NCBI GenBank assembly: GCA_019671005.1
Contig: CM033724.1
Location: 25,707,786-25,771,785 of the forward strand
Origin: Hibiscus mutabilis
Taxonomy: Eukaryota; Streptophyta; Magnoliopsida; Malvales; Malvaceae
Direction of reading: 5' to 3'
Length of the DNA stretch: 64,000 nucleotides
Shown: piece after piece, positions 47,441 through 59,766 of the stretch
Layout of the letters: the number at the start of each line of letters is the position of its first letter
Numbering within the stretch: position 1 is the stretch's first letter
The notes under the pieces: generated by a model
Told to the model about the DNA's origin: nothing
Database searches by the model: none
Seen by the model: the letters and a program-made list of their open reading frames with translations, nothing else
Position numbers and translations under genes: made by a program

Positions 47441-48243
47441 TGTCACTAATTTTTCCCATTTTTTATAAAAAAATAAAAATTAATACATAATAAAAATGAA
47501 TAAAAAATAATATTAATAAAAGTATTCTTTCGAATAAAACTCATCTTCAAGGGAAATAATAATGAGCCATTTTAAAATAAAATACAAAAAGGAAATAATA
47601 ATAAACCCAAAAAGAAGAAAATTTGGTTCATAAAACCCATTTCTGAAAAAATAATAACCCAAAATAAACCCTTTTAAATAAAAAACCACTAGAAAAATAA
47701 TAAATAAGAAACCCATTTTATTTTTAAGAGGCCCAAACTAACCCATTTATCTTTTTTTAAGGTTTATACGAAACTGTTGGATCTGAGGCTGAAATAATGG
47801 ATGGCTTGGATCGAATAAAGAAAAAATGGGGAAAAGGGGAGGATCCCGCGCAGCCACGCGCCAACGCGTGCACAGCACGCGCGAGGGATCATCTCCCTTA
47901 AATCCTTTACTTCGAAAGGCCCTTGGCTGCTACCGGTAGCCATTTCGCCATCCCTGGGCCATGACGGCCGCCGTGGTTGGTGCCGGTCGACTTGCCTCAG
48001 CCGGCTGAGTCCAATGCCGTCGTCCTCGTCCCTTGCCATCTCCGGTAGCTCGTTAATTGAAGGAGAAAAGGGTTCGAACCCTAATTTAATTAGGGGGCAA
48101 AATCTCCCAAATTGGAGCCGAATCAGATGAAATTCAGGGTGAATTTCAACAAGTCAAAGCTGTGATGATCACAATAGATGATTTCATGGGACGAAAATAC
48201 AAAAACGTGTTTGGGAGTTGGTTACGCGTGGGGAAGGGTTAGC
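47441..48243 (-). mobile_element. G-related LTR fragments
   Basis: An A-rich stretch, then a GC-rich part (47850-48060) like the GC-rich end of other G LTRs, then the TTGGGAGTTGGTTACGCG and GGGAAGGGTTAGCACCCC blocks (about 48211-48250) of the G LTR. Order and orientation are scrambled relative to the intact copy, so this is a rearranged remnant. Confidence 0.5.
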
Positions 48244-48588
48244 ACCCCCACGACGCTCAAAAATTGGTACTTTGTCGGTTACAAAAGGTTTTAAAGTCAG
48301 ATTTTGTGAATCGATGTAAAGCTTAAATTATTGTCCGTTCATAAGTTTAATTCTACTTTAATGGCCTTACTATCTGAAAATGAAATCCAATCACCGCCAA
48401 CACCTTCGGCGCTAACCTGTCATTTCCTACGAAAATGGTGATTGGAGTTGATTTTCAGATAGTAAGGCCATTAAAGTAGAATTAAACTTATGAACGGACA
48501 ATAATTTAAGCTTTACATCGATTCACAAAATCTAACTTTAAAACCTTTTGTAACCGACAAGGTACCAATTTTTGAGCGTCGTGGGGGT
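48244..48588. repeat. 152 bp near-perfect inverted repeat
   Basis: Left arm 48244-48395, right arm 48437-48588, 41 nt loop (48396-48436). I count four mismatches over 152 bp, two of which would be G-U pairs in RNA. Arms start with the G-LTR block CCCCCACGACGCTC. Loop sequence includes CACCTTCGGCGCTAACC. Transcribed, it would fold into a long hairpin. Confidence 0.95.
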
Positions 48589-51230
48589 ACTATTTTTCTT
48601 CTTTCTTATTTTTTCTTTTTTCTGTGATTTTTTCTTCTTTTTTTTCTTTTTTCATTTTTTCTTCTTTTTTCTTAGATTTTTTTAGCTCCAACATTAGTAA
48701 AGAGAACTTGAAAATCAGTAAAGTTGGATCTAATCTCGCAATCAATGGAGAAGCAGAACATTAACTGGAACCCTACTATACCATCAGTGGAGAAGCAGGA
48801 TAGCAGCAACTTGGACCTAGCCACTCTATCAATGGAGGGACTGGATCGGATAATGACGACTAGGAATCGGCTACACCATCAGCGAAGAGCAAGATTAGAG
48901 GACGACAGCAGCTTGGACCTAGCCACTCCATCAGCGGAGGATTGGATTGAATAATGATGACCTGGAACCGGCTACACCATCAGCAAAAAGTAGGACCTGA
49001 GGACGATGGTAGCTTGGACCCGGCCACTCCATTAGTTGAGGACTGGATTGGATAATGATGACCTGGAACCGGCTACACCATCAGCAAAAAGTAGGACCTG
49101 AGGACGACGGTAGCTTGGACCCGGCCACTCCATTAGTTGAGGACTGGATTGGATAACAATGACCTGGAACCGGATACACCATCAGCAGAGAGCAGGATCT
49201 GAGGACGACGGGAGCTTGGACCCGGCCACTCCATCAGCGGAGGACTGGATTAGATAATGACGACCTGGAACCGGCTACACCATCAGTTGAGAGCAGGATC
49301 TGAGGACGACGGGAGCTTGGACCCGGCCACTCCATCCGCGAAGAGACCTGATCGGGCGATGAAAGTTGATAAATTTTCTTTTGATTTTTTCATTTTTTCA
49401 TTTTTTGATTTTTGATTTTTTCTTTTCTTTTGATTTTTTTCAATTTTTCTTTGAATTCTTCTCTTCTCTTTTTTTTCAAAAATTTTCAATTCTTCTTTTT
49501 TTGATGATTTTTTCTTTTTTTCTTGAACTGTACAAAGAAGTAAAACTCGAGAAAAATTAGGTTTGGCTGCACCGTCAGTGGAGAAACAAGACCTGAATAG
49601 AAATTTGATCTGCTTGGGGAAAGGTTCGGATCTGTTGCACCATCAACAGAGAAACAAGATCTTTAGGATGTCTATACTGCTGCACTATTAGTGGTAAAGC
49701 AAAATCTGGAAATATTGGCCTATCAACAATGACGAAGGCAAGATCTGAAAAAGGCTACTTCTGCTGCTCTGCTGGCGGAGAGGTATGACCTGAAAATGGA
49801 AAAAAAACATTAATCAGTAAATGTTCACAAAATTTGTCACTGTTACCTTTTATTGATGTTTCAGCATCCTCTTTGTGTTTGACTTCCTCTAAGACTAAGG
49901 TTGGTCATCGTGTTGTTGCCCCCATGGTTGAGGCTCTTCGATCCCTTTCGTTGACCTGTTATGTACAAGTGAAAATACATGAATGCATCTAATTTTATGC
50001 CTAAATGCATGCGTCTATCCTAAATGTATGACGACTTAATTGTATGCACCTAATCTAAATGTATGATGTATGCAAGAATGATTCAATGCAAGATGAATTC
50101 AACTAAATGCATGAATGCAACATGATTCGATTCTTTTGGTCTTCAAAGGGATGCCCCTGACTCTCGACTGGTCATGTCGGGATCTTGGTCCTTTGTGTGG
50201 CGGTGCCCCAACCTCCTTCAGCTTCGAACATCTTATTTGGACTCATTTTCCTATTTGGATACCCCCAAACTTTTACATATTGTTATGGGAATGCCTTTGT
50301 AGCATGTTTCAACTTTGAGTTGCATTGTCGCCTTTTTGGATGACTTTCAGTGCTCTCGTTAACGCATTGCGTTGCCTCTTAAGTTGGGTTTATGATTTGT
50401 CATGTTGGTTCCAGACTGAGTTCTTGTGGAGGTTTGGTAATGGTGCTAAATTGGCCGACTTTGCTTTCTCTGGTATTAATGACGCGGGACATTCCGAGGA
50501 TCAATTTTAAAATTGATGCATCTATATGCAAAATGTGTCTTAAATGCAAAATGATTTATGTGAATGCAATGCGAAATTAAGATTGTGATGATGTTGTGTA
50601 ATGATGCAAATGAAGTCGATGTGATGAAAATGAAAATGAAACGAGGTAGTATCGAATAAAATGATTAAATAAAACAAATGATAAATATGATAAAAATGGA
50701 GTAATTAAAAAACTGTACATAAACAAGAAATAAGGCACCAGAGCCTAAATAGGGTGACCACTAATCGGGCAGAGTTTCACATGGCTCTAAAGGGTTGGCT
50801 CCTACGGCTCACTATATGCAGTTTTGGTGCTAAGAGGTACCCGAATTGTCCTTGCTGTCCTCTACTAAGAGTAGAAAGGCTCCCGGTCATCACCCATTAT
50901 AGGCTCATTTCAACCAGGTTCAATTCAGGGGGACCCATTTGCTTATGCCTGCATGAAGGAATGATATCCTTACGAAAGCATAAGGTACTCGAGTCCCGAA
51001 GGTACTTGCTAGGCCTACACGAAGGAACAATATCCTCACGAAAGCATTAGCGTTTTCCCCCCACTTAAAAAGGACGGGTTTATATGCCAAATTTTAAATG
51101 CGTTAAAATAAACGTGCAATTATAACAAAAATGTTACTTTAATAGTCACTTTAATCCAGAATTTCCAATATTAGTAAAACGATAATTATTTAAAAATCTC
51201 GACTCTCATTTGTTTTTGAAAAACAAAAAT
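48589..51230 (-). mobile_element. G-family element internal leader region
   Basis: Non-coding or decayed 5' internal region of a minus-strand G (Tat/Ogre-like) element, downstream of the PBS at 51231. It contains T/C-rich tracts (48590-48690 and 49365-49545), the 101 bp array, three or four looser units around GCACCATCAACAGAGAAACA (49568-49790), and the leader shared with 29.9-30.2 kb (50740-51060). Gag and pol are not recognisable. Open frames here (for example 48724-48954, 50115-50580) stem from repeats or show no domain. Confidence 0.6.
48760..49360. repeat. 101 bp tandem repeat array
   Basis: About six units; successive copies of CCTGGAACCGGCTACACC start at about 48860, 48961, 49062, 49163 and 49264, exactly 101 bp apart. 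Units also share GCTTGGACCCGGCCACTCC. The central units are the most alike, the first is most diverged. Confidence 0.95.
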
Positions 51231-51249
51231 ATCCCCTGCGGATTCGCCA
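51231..51249 (-). other. Primer-binding site, tRNA-Arg type
   Basis: Minus strand TGGCGAATCCGCAGGGGAT, two bases beyond the LTR end. It matches the complement of the 3' end of a plant tRNA-Arg (TGGCGACTCCGCTGGGGAT, from memory) at 17 of 19 positions. Confidence 0.75.
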
Positions 51250-51251
51250 TC

Positions 51252-53086
51252 TGTAGCGATTTCCCTCTCGCTAAAAAAATGTGTTTTTATTTTATTTTAC
51301 TTTATTTTGAAAATGATGTCTTCCGCGTGGAGTTTTATAAAAACCCGTGTTTTATTTAAAAATGGAGTCGCCACCGGCCATTCAAGGTGGACCGGACACC
51401 ATAAAAACCAGAGATTTAAAATTGATGGGTTTGGGAGTCGGTTACGGATAGGGGAAGAATTAACACCCCACACCGCCCAAAATTGGTACTTTAATAACTA
51501 CCGCTTTATTAATATTATACTTTCCGGATTAAAGTGACGATTAAATTAAAATTTGGTTATAAATGCGAGTAGATTTTAAAGGCCCCGTTATTCGAGAGTA
51601 AACGCCCAACCACTATCACTACGCCTGATACTGGCCCCGTTTATGCTTGAATAAAAGGGCACCGCATTGACAATTAATATATCTCGATATGCGATTTTTA
51701 AAAATTCAAACATAAATACAATGTGATAAACATAGAAATACTAACATAATAGAAACTAATCTACCATAAATACATAAATATTAATCTAACACATAAAAAT
51801 GAATCTAACATAAATAAAATACTATACATATTTTACCAAATAAGCATAAAATAAAGTATATAATATAAAAAGGTAAAAAAGTATTATACATAAAATATAT
51901 AACATAGATAAATATATATATATATGTACATATATGTGTATATTTTACATATTATATTAATATATATAATATATACAAAATAGAAATCTTTGTATTGATA
52001 GTAATAATAATAATATGTATGCATGGATTATATTAGAATGCATGAAACAACCTAAAATTAAATTCAAGATTAGAATTCTTAATATTAAAATGCATGGCAA
52101 AAATAATAAACCTTGCAGGACTAAAATACAACAGATAAGCAATGTAAGGAAATAAGCATAAACTAAAAGAAGTAACAAACTGAAAATCAAACACTAAAAT
52201 ACAGTGACCAAATTAAAATAAAAGAGAAATAAAGATGCTAAATTAAAATGAAAAAAAGGACGGAAACGAAGGCGGGAAAGAGGAGCAGTGACCGAAACTG
52301 TAATTATACCCTATACATTAGTGAAAATGGAATGAAAGAAGGAGGACTTGTTTGGGGATTTACCCATTAAAGCGAAACAAGGATCCTCCCCGGTAACCGG
52401 GTCACCGCGGGTCAGGTTGTGCCAAAACGACACCGTTTTTGGCTTGCCAGATTAAAACGAGATTGAGGGTTTTATTTCATTTCGAAGTAGATAAAAATAC
52501 CTAAAACATCCTAACTATTTCTCTCCTCTTCTCTCATTCTCAACAGCAGCGACGACGGCCACTCTTGGTGCCGTTCACCGGCGAAACGCCTCACGGCGGG
52601 GTTACGACGGCAACACCAGTGAGCTTTGAAACTCCCCCTCCCCCTTTTAGATCGAAAAAAATAAAACAAAGTTTTGATTTCAAAACTAGAAAACCGTTTT
52701 TGTTCTTATTCGATTTGAAACCAAAAACGATGAAGATTGTTTTTTTTGTGTTCTGAAATTTTTGGATTTTATTTCATTCAAAAACTCTTACAAAGATTCA
52801 TTTCTACCTTTTTTTTTGAATCTCAGCCCCTCTTTTACATTGGTTTCATGCGGATTTATATCCAATTTTACATTGGTTTTAGATTATTCGCCAGTGACGG
52901 TGGCTTGGCAGCTACGGCAGCGGCGGCCGGATGAGGAGAGGCGGCAGCGGTGACGGCAGATGAGGGTATTAGGGTTAGGGTTAGATCAATTAGGGTAAAG
53001 GGTATTTTAGCAATTTTGGATTTAGGTTGGGTTAAAGTTTGGATCTGGGTCAGTTTGGTTGAGTTGGGTTAAAACGGGTTATTACA
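51252..53086 (-). mobile_element. G-family 5' LTR (Tat/Ogre-like)
   Basis: About 1.83 kb; plus-strand TGTAGCGATT (51252) to GGGTTATTACA (about 53086); in element sense TGTAATAACCCG to ATCGCTACA, then the PBS. It contains GGAGTCGCCA (51364-51373), the GGCCCCGTTATTCGAGAG block, an AT-rich stretch, the ACGACACCGTTTTTGG block (about 52429) and a GC-rich sense-5' part. The PBS placement makes it a 5' LTR. Open frames in it are not genes. Confidence 0.75.
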
Positions 53087-54329
53087 CTTGTTTCTTAATT
53101 GGTTCTTTATTCTTGCTTTGCAAAACCTCATTGAATTTCTTTGTTTTCAATATCCAAAACATCCAATTGAGAGGAAATTCACTTATTAGAGGTAAGGTTC
53201 GTTCTTCTCCTCTAATGAATGGTTCTTTACTGAAATTCCCAAGTATTTGATCCTTGTTTAATGTTCTCTAATAAGTTTTAATGATTTAATTATGAAATTT
53301 GGTTAAATCAAGGTTTAATTGAGATGATTAAGTGATTTTCGTGTAGATTCTGTATTGTTGGGTTCTTGATTGATTTTAATTATATTTTTGATGTTGAATA
53401 GTGTTAATAGATGGGTTTTAACATTGGAATCCTAAAACTATGTGAATCTCTAATTTTCTAGGTTGCTAGTTATATATTTTTGAGTAGTTGTGGCGGTTAA
53501 TGGTTGCTGGAGATATAAGGATGTTGGAATTATGTTTTTAGATATGATTAATGTTAATAAATGAGTTGAAACATTGATTGTGGTTAGGTTAAGTTTGAAA
53601 GAATTTTATTGTTGGTTTTGGGTGTTGTGGAGGGAATTAGATAAAAGATGTTCAGGTTTAGTGTTGTTGTGATGTTGATTGCATTTTGATGCAATGTACC
53701 TTTGTTTTGTATGGATAAAAGCAGAGGAAATTGGACCTCAAGCTTGAACGTTGGGTTCGAAAGCTTTGGTGGCGTGGTTATTGCGTCGGCAAGTGAGGCT
53801 TTGCAAGTCAGCGAGTAGAAACGTGTTTTCAACTTTGCAAAGGTTTGAAAGTTGTGTTTGGGAGTTCAAATCAAGCTTGAAATGCTAGTCTAAGATATGA
53901 AGTAAGTAAAGGATGAATTCTCTCTCGAACTCAGTTTGGCTAATAGTTTGATGCACTTGTTTTACATGGTTTAATTATTCACTGTATATGCCTGTTTTGA
54001 GCACGGTTTAATGCTGGAAATTGGTTATAAAATGATGTTGTAGCATTTGGGAATAATGCATGATTTGTTAATGTTTTTGAACATTGGTTAATGCAAGGTT
54101 TATTGGATTGGTTAAATGGTTTTGATGAAGCATATGAAACAGTGAGTTGTTGATGTTAAAATGAATTATATTGGCAAGTGATGGTATGAAAAAGGTTTGT
54201 AAACGAAATCGGATATAGTTGGTCGGCTATAGGATTTATAGTGCACTATAAAAAGGCACCTTGGATGTCGAGGGGTTTATACGGTGTACCGAATATTCCA
54301 TCCAAGTACCTTAACTGTCGAGGGGTTTA
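53087..54329 (+). mobile_element. M-family LTR (copy 6), opposite orientation, fragment
   Basis: Reverse complement of about 1440-2450: the AGAGGTAAGGTTCGTTCTTC and ATGGTTCTTTACTGAAATTC blocks (about 53190-53245), CATTTTGATGCAATGTACC (about 53680). Both ends are missing; T3 begins at 54330. It contains a long-loop stem CTTGGATG..CATCCAAG (about 54252-54307). Confidence 0.7.
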
Positions 54330-56150
54330 TGTAAGACCCCCTTCCCATGACCGTACACCAGACACGAGTCAGAAAATTTCACAGCTTTTAAAGCAGATTT
54401 TTTAACCAATATCCGGGGTGATTTTAATTTTTTTTGGAAGCTTCCCAGTGGTCACCCATCATAATATTTCTATAACCTAATCATACTTAACTTTAACTAA
54501 TACCGATATAAAATATTTATTCGAGTTCTGATTATAAAACTTTTTACATAAAGTATACAAACATACTAAAATAATTTATTTTACAAAAGGGTTTTTAATA
54601 AAATTATTCGATATCTAATTCGTATAAAATATATCAAATCAGACTATTTAACACCAAACTGTAGATATAATAATTAATTTAAAATAGTTTACGCCATTAT
54701 TATAGGCCTCCATAATTACTTTAACAACATAAACATATTTATTAAATGCATGCCACGATTAAACATACAAAAGAAGGATGTCATGATTACCGAAATACCT
54801 TTCGAATACCTTCTATACGGAATGATGATGAAGCAAAGGTTGTCATCTACTAATCCCGACACCTACGTGCATAACATAAATACACACTGAGTATATCTCA
54901 GTGATACATAAAAATATGTAACATGTAAAATATGGTATAATTTTTTTTAGTATGAAATAGCTGTATTAAGCATGATATTCATGTAATGAACCTGTACTGT
55001 AATAAATATGTTTTGTACTAAATCTTTACTTAAAAAACATATAGCAAGGTTGCTCTATAAATCATATAATCTATAATGCAGGAATAATCATGTAAGAAAT
55101 TTGTACTGCAATAGTTATGTACTGTAAATCATGTAACTGTACTGTAAAATCTTATGACCCAAGGTAAATATCAAGTCATTCCTCTGTCATATAACAGTGC
55201 AATACAATTCCTACAAAATGGCAAGCGTGTCCCAATTGCGGTTTATATCATATCATTAAACCTTTATTTTATTAATCAAATATACGTTAAGCTTTTTAAC
55301 TTAACTGTATGCATAAATGCATTTCATGTATTATAGCCCAAAGTACAAAATCATGTAATGCTATGGTACGCGAGTCATCACAATACCGTAGTGTCTACGA
55401 TGCTGTAACGTCTACATCGCCAAAGCGACTGAGATGAGTACGTACTCGAGGACGTTATTTGCTCCTCATATAATCAAGGACGCTCTTTTCTCCTTATAAT
55501 CGCACATTTTGTGCTAACAACACTGAAGTGTCTAAACAACGCCGTAGCGTCTAAGTCGACACCGAAGTGTCTAAACATCACTGAAGTGACTGAAATGCAC
55601 CGTAGAGCTAGGACGCAGCTGCTTGGACTCTATGGATATCCAACTATACCAAAGATTATCGTGTTGTAATACTTGGGCATTCAGTGGCCTATCCACCTGT
55701 ATAAAAGCATTTCATAAATTATAGCCCAAAGTACAATTTCATGTGAACCTATGGTATACGAGTCATCATAATGACACCGTAGTGTCTGCAACGCCTTAGC
55801 ATCTGATGGTGAATACATACTCGAGGACGCCCTTTTCTCCTCATTATCGCACCTTTTGTGCTAGTCGACATCGAAGTGTGTAAACAACATCGTAGTGTCT
55901 GCAATGCCGTAGCGTCTAATGTCAAGACAAAAGTGTCTGGAATGCAGCTGCTAAGACTCTATGGATATCCAATTATACCAAAGACTCTCACACTAGTACT
56001 TGGGAAAAGCAGTGTAATAATTTGTTATTCAATATCCAATCCACGTGTAATATCATGTATAATTCGATAATGGGCAATTCATACCCAAATATCTAAAATT
56101 CGATTTACCTTGAGTAAATCATTATGCTATAATCATTGTATCAATATGCC
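54330..56150 (-). mobile_element. T3 LTR, proximal part
   Basis: Starts TGTAAGACCCCCTTCCC at 54330. It contains CTGAG..CTCAG (54886-54900), two tandem copies of a mini-hairpin array plus TATA-like block (55330-55980), and breaks at 56150 where the Athila LTR (TGTTACC) begins. Strand is by analogy with T4. Confidence 0.75.
55330..55980. repeat. Duplicated mini-hairpin array and TATA-like block
   Basis: Two similar units, each TTATAGCCCAAAGTACAA, hairpin array, GCAGCTGCT, CTATGGATATCCAA. Clear stems: TCGC-CAAA-GCGA (55417-55428), ACAC-TGAA-GTGT (55520-55531), ACGC-CGTA-GCGT (55539-55550), GACAC-CGAA-GTGTC (55558-55571), TCAC-TGAA-GTGA (55578-55589), GACAC-CGTA-GTGTC (55773-55786). Confidence 0.85.
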
Positions 56151-57752
56151 TGTTACCTCTCCAAAAGTATTGTTTTTAATGCCAATCTTATAATGCTTTT
56201 GCTTGTTTTTAGGTACATTTAGTTGCATTAGGATGTTAAAACCATGCTTTTACATAATGAGTTTAGAGTTCTGTCTATGCCAGTGTAGGGTTGTTTTGTT
56301 GGCAATTTTGCAGGTTTGGCATAGGATTTGGCCCAGAAAAGCACCACAAGAAGGAATGCCAGAGAGAATGTTTAGTGCTATTGGCATAGATGGACCAGAA
56401 AATACCAAGCACCGAATGGCAGAGAAGTGAACTTGATGCCACGCCAAGAAGCTGTTGGACCCCGAAAAATGGGACATGATCAGGCTTCGAAAAGATTGCA
56501 ATTGGAACAATCTCCGAAAAAATAGCGTATAAGATGGTGCCAAGACTAGTTGGCATATTCATGCCAAGCTTGAACGCCAAGGCAGCGTCGGCAATATGAC
56601 GTCAGCCCTAGCCTTATCATCTTTTATTCAAATTTGGATAAGAAGATAATCCCTTGGGCAGTTAAAATTTGAAAGTTGAAGAGCTAATCCTATCCCATCC
56701 TCACACGCCTATTTAAACACCAACCAAGCTAGCATTTGGGGGAATCGAAAGACAGAGAAGATAGGATCGTGAGGGTTGGTGTGCAATGATTGACAACCGG
56801 CTACACCTTGGAAGGGTGGTTCGACCAACTTGGCCGAGAAGCCTGGATCTTGAAGGGCCGCATCGAGAGACCCCTTCTAGCCCATTTTCTCTTTCAAGTT
56901 ATTTTAATTTGTTTTAATGATGATGTATTTTGAAAACATTTGTGGGTTGTTGGTTAAATCCCTCACCATGAACTATTTAATAGTTGGTGGGGGGTGTTTG
57001 CGTTGAACGCTTTTTTTATGTTTTAGTTTTTAATAATAAATCTGCCTTGACAATGTTTTCACTATTCGGCACACTTTAATGTTTTCTAAATACTTTTCCA
57101 TGCGAGAGCTGGCACTGTTGGCTTATTGCTCCTCAATATCTTAACAGACTTCGGGTGGAAATGATCAAGTTGTTGAATACTAAGGAGAGAAGCTTCGAGA
57201 GAAGTCGTTCAAGTAGATGAACTTACTTCGGGAGTGAAATCTACCCCTTAAGAGTATAGATTGGATCTTAATCAAATTGATTTATTTAAAAACAAGAACT
57301 ATAGAGATATAGGGTTTTTACATGATCAATTTAGGGCAACGACCATCAAGAGAGGCTTTGCTAATTTTGAATCTGCTCGGCAAATAATGCCAAGACAGGT
57401 TGTTATTAAAGGCTGGCACAACATGAATAACGCGAAAACCAAGCATTCCCTGCGAACGCTCATCATTCATTAAAGCACCTTCCTTGCCAACGTCTTACTT
57501 TACTTTTATTTCTTTTCTTTTCAATTATCTTCAAAACCAACTTTAAAACAAATCAACTTTTTCTTAAGGCAAGTAACAATCAAGGCAATTGAATTCCAAG
57601 TAAATCTCTGTGGGATCGATACTCAGCTTAACTGATGTTTTACTTGCATACCGTGTATACTTGAACGCAAAAGAGTCATATTGGCACTGTTTTATATTTT
57701 TCCAACACATATCTTTTGCCCCTTTTGCCAGCATTCACTTAGAGAGTCTACA
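56151..57752 (+). mobile_element. Athila-type 5' LTR
   Basis: 1.6 kb from TGTTACCTCTCC to GAGAGTCTACA, followed after six bases by a tRNA-Asp-type PBS. Similar to the interrupted LTR at 17.7-21.5 kb. Inserted in the T3 LTR (left flank ATGCC). Small open frames (56203-56580) are shadows in LTR sequence. Confidence 0.85.
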
Positions 57753-57758
57753 AGTTTT

Positions 57759-57775
57759 TGGCGCCATTGCCAGGG
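57759..57775 (+). other. Primer-binding site, tRNA-Asp type
   Basis: TGGCGCCATTGCCAGGG, two changes from the TGGCGCCGTTGCCGGGG site used by Athila/Tat elements. Confidence 0.85.
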
Positions 57776-57860
57776 ATTGCAGCGGAATTGATTGTTTTTA
57801 AATTTTTACTTGTCTTTCTATATTTTTATTTTTGTTTTTACCTTTTATTTTTGTCGTTGT

Positions 57861-59170
57861 ATGATCAGAAGCCATCATGTGGTGGACAAGTGGCCATATG
57901 ATCCAGAAATTGAGAAAACCTTGTGGAGGTTAAAAAAAAGATTTCGAGAGATGCAAACCCAAGGTAATGGATGGAATGGTGTGGTGAACAATGGAGGAAA
58001 TCCACTTAACAATGAGATACCACCACCACCTGCTGTCCCAGTTGTTAATGAGAGACCTATTAGAGAAAATTTGGCACCAACCATTGACAATTTGATGCCG
58101 GACTTGTTGGCACAAAGGTAAACACTGTCAATTTTGAACTTAAGCCGGTAATGATTCAAACTCTTTTGAATGTAGGTTAGTTTGATGGAGCACTTACTAG
58201 AGATCCATGGCAACATCTAAAGCATTTCATGGAGATTTGCCAGTTATTCCAACAAAATGGAGTACCTGAAGATACCATGAAGTTGAAGTTATTCACTTTT
58301 TCTTTGAGAGACAGAGCGAAGGCTTGGCTTAATTCTTTACCACCTGGCTCAGTTACTTCATGGGCAGACCTATGCCAGAAGTTCTTGACAAGATTCCAGC
58401 CGCCAACACTCACTGCCAAGCTGTGAGGTGAGATCATTACATTCAGGTAGGCTGAGGATGAGACCTTATATGATGCCTGGGAACGATTTAAGGATCAGTT
58501 GAGGAGGTGTCCTATGCAAGGATTCCCAAATTAGACCCAGATATAGACATTTTACAATGGATTAAATGCACAAACGAAGACTGTTGTTGATGCTTCAACA
58601 ACTGGTTTGTTGCTTGACAGGACGTATACCGAGGCTGTTTACCTTCTAGAGAGGATTGCAGTCAATGATTTTGAATATCCTATTGCTAGACTTAGGACTG
58701 AAACTAAAACCAATGGGAAATTTTGGGTTGATGAACTAACATCCATCCATACCAAGATTTCCAACCTTACTAGCATGGTAAGAACGTTGAAAAAGAACAA
58801 TGAGTCCCAAGAAGTCAAAGCATTAGACCCATATTGTACAATTTGTAGAGAGAATCATCATGTGGATGAATGCCCTGCCAATCCTGAATCGGTAAATTTT
58901 TTTGGCAATGTTAATAGTTACTATAATCCTAACTCCAATACTTATAATGCAGGTTGGAGACAAGACCCTAACCTAGCATGGGGAAATCAAGGAGGTAACT
59001 AGTACAATGCCCAGTGCCAGAATACCCAGAGGTAGAATAACAATGCCATGCCAGTATTCTATCATAATGCCATGCCATAGAAAGCCCAAAACAATTTTTA
59101 GCAAGGGCAGAGACTCAACCAAGGAGGCACTCTCACAGAGTACATGGAGAGGAATGATGCCACAGTCCAA
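57861..59170 (+). pseudogene. Athila gag
   Basis: Capsid and nucleocapsid gene. It starts MIRSHHVVDKWPYDP (57861), a proline-rich spacer (58015-58045), then DNLMPDLLAQR and a stop at 58119. In another frame the gag domain continues DPWQHLKHFMEICQLFQQNG (58200-58260) and LFTFSLRDRAKAWLNSLPPG (58289-58348), with a stop at 58424. The C-terminal part (58607-59002) has a zinc knuckle CTICRENHHVDEC and an Asn/Tyr-rich tail. At least one frameshift and several stops make it nonfunctional. It begins 85 bp after the PBS as in other Athila elements. Confidence 0.88.
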
Positions 59171-59766
59171 AGTTTGGCAGCATCAATGAGGAATTTGGAA
59201 GTTCAAATTGGGTAGATCGCCAATGTACTCAACAATTGACCCTAGGGAGCACTGCCAAGTGACGCAGAAGATACTCGGCACAAAGGCAATGAGCAGGGCA
59301 AAGCTATAGCTCTTTGGAGTGGTAAGTAGTGCGAGATGGAGAAGGTTGTTAAGCAGCCAATTAATTGCCAAGTTGAGAAGCCTGTGCCAATAGATAATCC
59401 TAGGAAAGCAGAGAAAGAGGAAGCAGATGATGCCAAAACCGATGCTAGACAGCATACCAATGCCAGACAGCATACCGATGCCAGCATCGAGGCAAAACAG
59501 ACTGATGCCAGCATTGCGTCGGCAAAGTCGACAGAGCAGGCACGTATTTATCCGCCACCACCATTTCTAGCAAGACTTCAAAAGCATAAGTAAGATAAGC
59601 AATTCAAGCGCTTCTTGGAGGTTCTTAAGCAATTGCAAATCAACATTCCATTGGTAGAAGCCCTTGAGCAAATGCCCAACTATGTGAAATTCATGAAGGA
59701 CATTATATCCAAAAAGAGAAAGTTGGGAGATTTGAAACAGTTGCTCTGACCGAAGGATGCAGTGCC

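Noticed and set aside
47764..48039. 92-codon minus-strand frame in a GC-rich stretch
   Set aside because: Composition and position match the GC-rich end of G LTRs; no domain recognised.
52970..52986. TTAGGGTTAGGGTTAG, possible interstitial telomere repeat
   Set aside because: Fewer than three units and not the usual plant TTTAGGG; such words are common in plant DNA.
17662..57752. Treating the Athila LTRs at 17.7 and 56.2 kb as the two ends of one element
   Set aside because: Both are in plus orientation, but gag-pol follows the second one, which has the PBS; the first is truncated with no PBS or internal region.
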